Source: Neobacillus mesonae (GTDB taxonomy: Bacteria > Bacillota > Bacilli > Bacillales > Cytobacillaceae). Taken from it: a stretch of DNA of 52,500 nucleotides. The position numbers were made by a program, and so were the translations under genes. Where the stretch lies: positions 2,913,473 through 2,965,972 of the forward strand of contig NZ_KV440949.1 of NCBI RefSeq assembly GCF_001636315.1, written 5' to 3'. Positions 49,097-52,500 of this stretch are shown here, piece by piece; the first letter of the stretch is position 1, and every line of letters begins with the position of its first letter. The notes below the pieces were generated by a model, which did not search any database, was not told the DNA's origin, and saw only the letters and a list, made by a program, of their open reading frames with translations.

Positions 49097-51268
49097 GTGA
49101 CTGAAACAGTAGTGAAAGACGATCAGCATATCGGCCGAATTGCTGCCGAACAAGGAATATCCCCAAAACAAGTGAAAAGTGTCATTTCATTAACAAATGA
49201 GGGCAATACGGTTCCATTTATTGCGCGTTACCGCAAGGAAATGACTGGCGCCCTTGACGAGGTACAAATCCGCAGCATCTTAGAGCGGTGGCAATATATT
49301 CAAAATCTCGAGCAGCGGAAAGAGGAAGTGCTGCGAATCATTACCGAACAGGGGAAATTAACGGAAGATCTCAAGAAATCCATTGTAAAAGCTGAGAAAC
49401 TGCAAGAGGTAGAAGATTTATACCGTCCATATAAACAAAAACGTCGGACAAAGGCGACCGTCGCTAAAGAAAAAGGCTTAGAGCCGTTGGCAGAGTGGCT
49501 GCTGACATTCTCGAACGAAAATCCAGAGGATAAAGCGAGGGAATTTTTATCAGAGGAAAAGGAAGTTCTGACAGTGGAAGATGCCATTGCAGGAGCGAAA
49601 GACATTATCGCCGAAATGGTTTCCGATGATGCGGAAGGCCGCAAGTGGATCCGGCGTGAAACCTTTAAAACAGGTGCTGTCGTCTCCGTTGTGAAGGATG
49701 CGGAAAAGGACGAAAAAAATGTTTACGAAATGTACTATGAGTACGAAGAACCGGTAAACAAAATTGTTCCGCACCGGATTCTAGCCTTAAATCGCGGCGA
49801 AAAAGAGGATATCCTAAGAGTATCCATTAAAATGAACATGGATATAATCCTCTCTTATTTAGCTAAAAAGTGGGTTAAAAAAGAGCATGTCCCTGCGGCT
49901 CAGCTTGTAAAAGAAGCCATTGAGGACGGCTACAAACGTTTGATCCAGCCTTCAATTGAACGGGAGATTCGCAACGAACTGACTGAAAAAGCGGAAGAAC
50001 AAGCAATACATATTTTCTCAGCAAATCTTAAGAACTTACTATTACAGCCGCCGTTAAAAGGGAAAATGGTTCTAGGTGTAGATCCTGCTTATCGGACAGG
50101 CTGTAAGCTTGCTGTCGTTGACGAAACAGGGAAGGTTCTTAAAATTGATGTCATCTACCCGCATCCGCCTGTTTCAAAGACAAAGGCTGCACGTGAAAAA
50201 ATCATCAACATATTGCATGACTACAAGATAGAAATGGTTGCAATCGGGAACGGAACGGCTTCGAGGGAAACTGAACAATTTGTCACCGATATTTTAAAAG
50301 AAATCGATGAAGAGATTTTTTATTTAATCGTCAATGAAGCTGGTGCAAGTGTGTATTCTGCATCAGACCTTGCACGGGAAGAGTTTCCGAATCTCCATGT
50401 TGAGGAAAGAAGCGCGGTATCAATAGCCCGCCGTCTACAGGATCCGCTTGCTGAATTAGTAAAAATTGATCCGAAATCGGTAGGGGTCGGCCAGTATCAG
50501 CATGATGTATCGCAAAAACGTTTATCTGAATCTCTGAACTTTGTCGTTGAAACCGCAGTAAACCAAGTTGGCGTCAATGTGAATACAGCTTCTGCTTCAC
50601 TGCTGCAATATGTCGCCGGACTTACAAAGACAGCTGCAAATAATATTGTGAAAATGAGGGAAGAGGAAGGAAAGTTTACAAGCCGGGTGCAATTGAAAAA
50701 GGTTCCGCGGCTTGGAGCTAAAACCTATGAGCAGGCGATTGGCTTTCTTCGTGTATTAGACGGGAAACAGCCGCTTGACCGAACAGGCATACACCCGGAA
50801 ACCTACGATGAGGTCAAGAAACTATTAACGAACCTTGGATTTACAGCAGCTGACCTAGGGACGGAAGAACTTAAAAATGCTTTAAGCGAACTGGATTTAA
50901 AGACCGTCTCTGAAGAATTAGCCATTGGAGAATTAACATTAAAGGATATAGTAGATGCTTTAATGAGACCAGAAAGAGATCCGCGTGATGATTTACCTCG
51001 TCCGTTGTTGAAAAAAGATGTGTTAAAGCTGGAAGACCTAAAACCAGGGATGGAACTTCAGGGAACAGTTCGAAATGTGGTTGATTTTGGTGCGTTTGTT
51101 GATATCGGAGTTAAGCAGGATGGGCTTGTTCATATCTCGAAATTAAGCAACCGCTTTGTCAAACACCCATTGGACATCGTATCTGTAGGCGATGTCGTAA
51201 CGGTCTGGGTTGATTCTGTCGATATGAAAAAAGGCCGTGTAGCCCTAACAATGCTCCAGCCGTCATAA
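49097..51268 (+). CDS. tex: RNA-binding transcriptional accessory protein Tex
   Basis: The 723-residue protein has the full Tex layout: N-terminal helical domain (IARYRKEMTGALDEVQIRSILER), YqgF/RNase H-like domain from about 325 (LGVDPAYRTGCKLAVVDETGKV), helix-hairpin-helix domains (VGVNVNTASASLLQYVAGLTKTAANNIV) and a C-terminal S1 domain at about 648-720 (GMELQGTVRNVVDFGAFVDIGVKQDGLVHISKL). It binds RNA and acts on transcription elongation. GTG 49097 follows GGAGG at a spacing of 8; ATG 49070 and ATG 49082 lack such a site. Equivalent to B. subtilis YdcI. Confidence 0.94.
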   Translation: MTETVVKDDQHIGRIAAEQGISPKQVKSVISLTNEGNTVPFIARYRKEMTGALDEVQIRSILERWQYIQNLEQRKEEVLRIITEQGKLTEDLKKSIVKAEKLQEVEDLYRPYKQKRRTKATVAKEKGLEPLAEWLLTFSNENPEDKAREFLSEEKEVLTVEDAIAGAKDIIAEMVSDDAEGRKWIRRETFKTGAVVSVVKDAEKDEKNVYEMYYEYEEPVNKIVPHRILALNRGEKEDILRVSIKMNMDIILSYLAKKWVKKEHVPAAQLVKEAIEDGYKRLIQPSIEREIRNELTEKAEEQAIHIFSANLKNLLLQPPLKGKMVLGVDPAYRTGCKLAVVDETGKVLKIDVIYPHPPVSKTKAAREKIINILHDYKIEMVAIGNGTASRETEQFVTDILKEIDEEIFYLIVNEAGASVYSASDLAREEFPNLHVEERSAVSIARRLQDPLAELVKIDPKSVGVGQYQHDVSQKRLSESLNFVVETAVNQVGVNVNTASASLLQYVAGLTKTAANNIVKMREEEGKFTSRVQLKKVPRLGAKTYEQAIGFLRVLDGKQPLDRTGIHPETYDEVKKLLTNLGFTAADLGTEELKNALSELDLKTVSEELAIGELTLKDIVDALMRPERDPRDDLPRPLLKKDVLKLEDLKPGMELQGTVRNVVDFGAFVDIGVKQDGLVHISKLSNRFVKHPLDIVSVGDVVTVWVDSVDMKKGRVALTMLQPS

Positions 51269-51277
51269 GGAATAGAA

Positions 51278-51308
51278 AACACTGCTTATTATGAGCAGTG
51301 TTTTTTTC
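51278..51308 (+). terminator. Terminator of tex, overlapping the cmpA 3' end
   Basis: AACACTGCT pairs with AGCAGTGTT over TATTATG, followed by TTTTTCTG. The right arm and T run encode the last codons of cmpA on the other strand. Confidence 0.88.
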
Positions 51309-51402
51309 TGTAGAAAAACCAGCATTGGTTTAGCAGCTTGATTTGGTAGCGATTCTTCTCGTAGAAAGCACGTTTCATTTGGTTTTGAAACCAAGTCGGC
51401 AT
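51289..51402 (-). CDS. cmpA: Cortex morphogenetic protein CmpA
   Basis: A 37-residue frame on the minus strand begins MPTWFQNQMKRAFYEKN and ends NQCWFFYRKKHCS, and closely matches B. subtilis CmpA. CmpA is made in the mother cell and, through ClpXP, drives degradation of SpoIVA in cells with defective coat assembly, which blocks cortex formation. AGGAGGT lies eight bases before the ATG. The position between tex and the SprT-like gene, and the strand, also match B. subtilis. Confidence 0.93.
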   Translation of the reverse strand: MPTWFQNQMKRAFYEKNRYQIKLLNQCWFFYRKKHCS

Positions 51403-51431
51403 AATGAAACCTCCTGTAGAGTGGATTTTCA

Positions 51432-51460
51432 TTAAGTGTATAAACAATATATGCTATAAT
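51432..51460 (+). promoter_or_regulatory. Possible promoter of the SprT-like gene
   Basis: TATAAT (51455-51460) with TTAAGT 17 bases upstream. Confidence 0.38.
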
Positions 51461-51499
51461 AGGTTGTCACGTTCATAAAGAAGTGAGGGAAGCGCAAAG

Positions 51500-51979
51500 T
51501 TGAACGATTTAGAACTTCAAGCACTAGTGGAAAACATATCTTCTGAAATCTTTGGCCAGCCGTTTAAGCATAAAGCAACGTTTAACTCCAGATTAAGAAC
51601 TACCGGCGGACGATATCTTCTTGGTACACATAATATTGAAATCAATAAGAAGTATTTAGAACAGCTTGGTAAGGAAGAATTAATCGGGATCATTAAACAC
51701 GAACTCTGCCACTACCATCTCCATCTTGAAGGAAAAGGACACCAGCAGCGTGATACGGATTTTAAGCTTTTATTAAAAAAGGTTGGTGCACCACGCTTTT
51801 GTAATCAGCTCCCGGAAGAAGCGAAAAAAACTAAGCGCCCGGCTAAAAAGATTTTATTCTATCAGTGTACGAATTGCCGCCTCACATATCAGAGAAAAAG
51901 AATTATAGATACAAGTAAATATGTTTGTGGAAAGTGTCGCGGTAGATTGAAAAAAATAAAAGAAGTTGTACTAAGATAA
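51500..51979 (+). CDS. ydcK: SprT-like family protein (YdcK)
   Basis: The 159-residue protein has a SprT-type metalloprotease motif HELCH (His67, Glu68, His71), with a further His nearby, and a C-terminal zinc ribbon (CTNC and CGKC). Bacterial members are little studied; eukaryotic Spartan proteins cleave DNA-crosslinked proteins. The start is TTG 51500, behind GAGGGAAG. It is the last protein gene before the tRNA cluster, as in B. subtilis. Confidence 0.88.
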   Translation: MNDLELQALVENISSEIFGQPFKHKATFNSRLRTTGGRYLLGTHNIEINKKYLEQLGKEELIGIIKHELCHYHLHLEGKGHQQRDTDFKLLLKKVGAPRFCNQLPEEAKKTKRPAKKILFYQCTNCRLTYQRKRIIDTSKYVCGKCRGRLKKIKEVVLR

Positions 51980-52004
51980 GAAATAATAGTTCCAATTATT
52001 TCTT
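51978..52004 (+). terminator. Weak hairpin after ydcK
   Basis: AAGAAATAAT pairs with ATTATTTCTT. It is A+T only and has a short T run, so it is a modest terminator. Confidence 0.45.
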
Positions 52005-52016
52005 CTTAAAATGTTA

Positions 52017-52045
52017 TTGACTTTAATTAACTACGTCATTATAAT
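52017..52045 (+). promoter_or_regulatory. Promoter of the tRNA cluster
   Basis: TTGACT (52017-52022), a 17-base spacer and TATAAT (52040-52045), 60 bases before the first tRNA. Confidence 0.75.
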
Positions 52046-52106
52046 TTAAAGAGTCGATAAGGCAATGCCTTATTAAATGAAGTAAATTTGGTAAAGCTAA
52101 TATTAT

Positions 52107-52181
52107 TCCGCAGTAGCTCAGTGGTAGAGCTATCGGCTGTTAACCGATCGGTCGCAGGTTCGAATCCTGCCTGCGGAGCCA
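52107..52181 (+). tRNA. tRNA-Asn (GTT)
   Basis: The cloverleaf is complete: acceptor TCCGCAG with CTGCGGA, anticodon GTT in CTGTTAA, T loop GTTCGAATC, and an encoded CCA end. Confidence 0.97.
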
Positions 52182-52185
52182 TATT

Positions 52186-52276
52186 GGGGAAGTACTCAAG
52201 TGGCTGAAGAGGCGCCCCTGCTAAGGGTGTAGGTCGCGTAAGCGGCGCGAGGGTTCAAATCCCTCCTTCTCCGCCA
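52186..52276 (+). tRNA. tRNA-Ser (GCT)
   Basis: Class II tRNA with a long variable arm. Acceptor GGGGAAG pairs with CTTCTCC (one G-T pair). Anticodon GCT lies in CTGCTAA, and CCA is encoded. Confidence 0.97.
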
Positions 52277-52293
52277 GATTAATTCATATATTT

Positions 52294-52365
52294 GGCCCCT
52301 TGGTCAAGCGGTTAAGACACCGCCCTTTCACGGCGGTAACACGGGTTCGAATCCCGTAGGGGTCA
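52294..52365 (+). tRNA. tRNA-Glu (TTC), CCA end not encoded
   Basis: Acceptor GGCCCCT pairs with AGGGGTC, and anticodon TTC lies in CTTTCAC. The discriminator A at 52365 is followed by TCA instead of CCA, so the end must be added by the CCA enzyme. Confidence 0.95.
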
Positions 52366-52442
52366 TCAGAAATGGGAGATGAGCATTAACTCCATTTCCT
52401 GTTTCTTATCTCACATATTAATAATGTGAATTTTGGGCACGT

Positions 52443-52500
52443 TGGGCTATAGCCAAGCGGTAAGGCAACGGACTTTGACTCCGTCATTCGTAGGTTCGAA
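52443..52500 (+). tRNA. tRNA-Gln (TTG), cut by window edge
   Basis: Starts TGGGCTATAGCCAAGCGG, has anticodon TTG in CTTTGAC, and stops in the T loop at the window end. Confidence 0.93.

Overview
The window looks like chromosome from a low-GC, endospore-forming Bacillaceae, close to but distinct from Bacillus subtilis (a Neobacillus/Mesobacillus-like organism is my guess). Spore genes support this: two GerA-type germinant receptor operons, an alpha/beta SASP and CmpA. So does the gene order on the right, ddl-murF-cshA ... ydbS-ydbT-ydcA-acpS-ydcC-alr-ndoAI-ndoA-tex-cmpA-sprT-tRNAs, which follows the B. subtilis ddl-to-trnS segment.

Layout. 1-371 is the tail of an IS256-family element. 600-8865 holds small metabolic and unknown genes (SRPBCC, FxsA, DJ-1/PfpI, a LysM-M14 peptidase, a YktD-like methyltransferase, a histidine phosphatase, an MMPL transporter). 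9904-16327 holds a NERD protein, a VOC protein, a WYL regulator, DinB and SRPBCC proteins and a three-gene ABC exporter. 16675-23205 holds bcrC, an SPFH protein paired with a tiny ribbon-helix-helix gene, a gerA-gerC-gerB operon and a TetR regulator. 23889-33822 holds a SASP gene, T-box-argS, an MFS transporter, a guanidine-I riboswitch with two SMR exporter genes, a DedA protein, a RodA-type protein and mgtE. 34032-48925 is the cell wall, helicase, germination and toxin-antitoxin block, interrupted by a second germination operon (gerA-gerC-D subunit-gerB). 49097-52500 is tex, cmpA, a SprT-like gene and a tRNA cluster (Asn, Ser, Glu, Gln).

The most unusual content lies between genes. Four loci (369-509, 8918-9863, 23236-23816, 28878-29183) carry tandem arrays with different sequences but one architecture: a left stem, a short loop, a right stem, GACAAAA-like bases, then a spacer. 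The period is 52 bp, almost without exception, in every array. Three of the four lie between convergent genes and all four share one orientation. Five sequence types keep the period and the stem complementarity while the stem sequences change, so spacing and structure appear to be conserved rather than sequence. The value 52 equals five 10.4-bp helical turns. I know of no described element that matches.

Two other dispersed families are present: CAAACGTTTG palindromes in 33-bp and 43-bp tandem arrays, and a GGTGTCAGGCACC element that forms terminators and supplies the stop codons of two convergent genes.

Other points of note are a long structured leader before ydcC, a perfect palindrome over a consensus promoter before the methyltransferase gene, a possible Fur-controlled small transcript between murF and cshA, and no rsb-sigB operon between ndoA and tex, where B. 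subtilis has it. All calls come from reading the sequence and from family knowledge. No database search was run.
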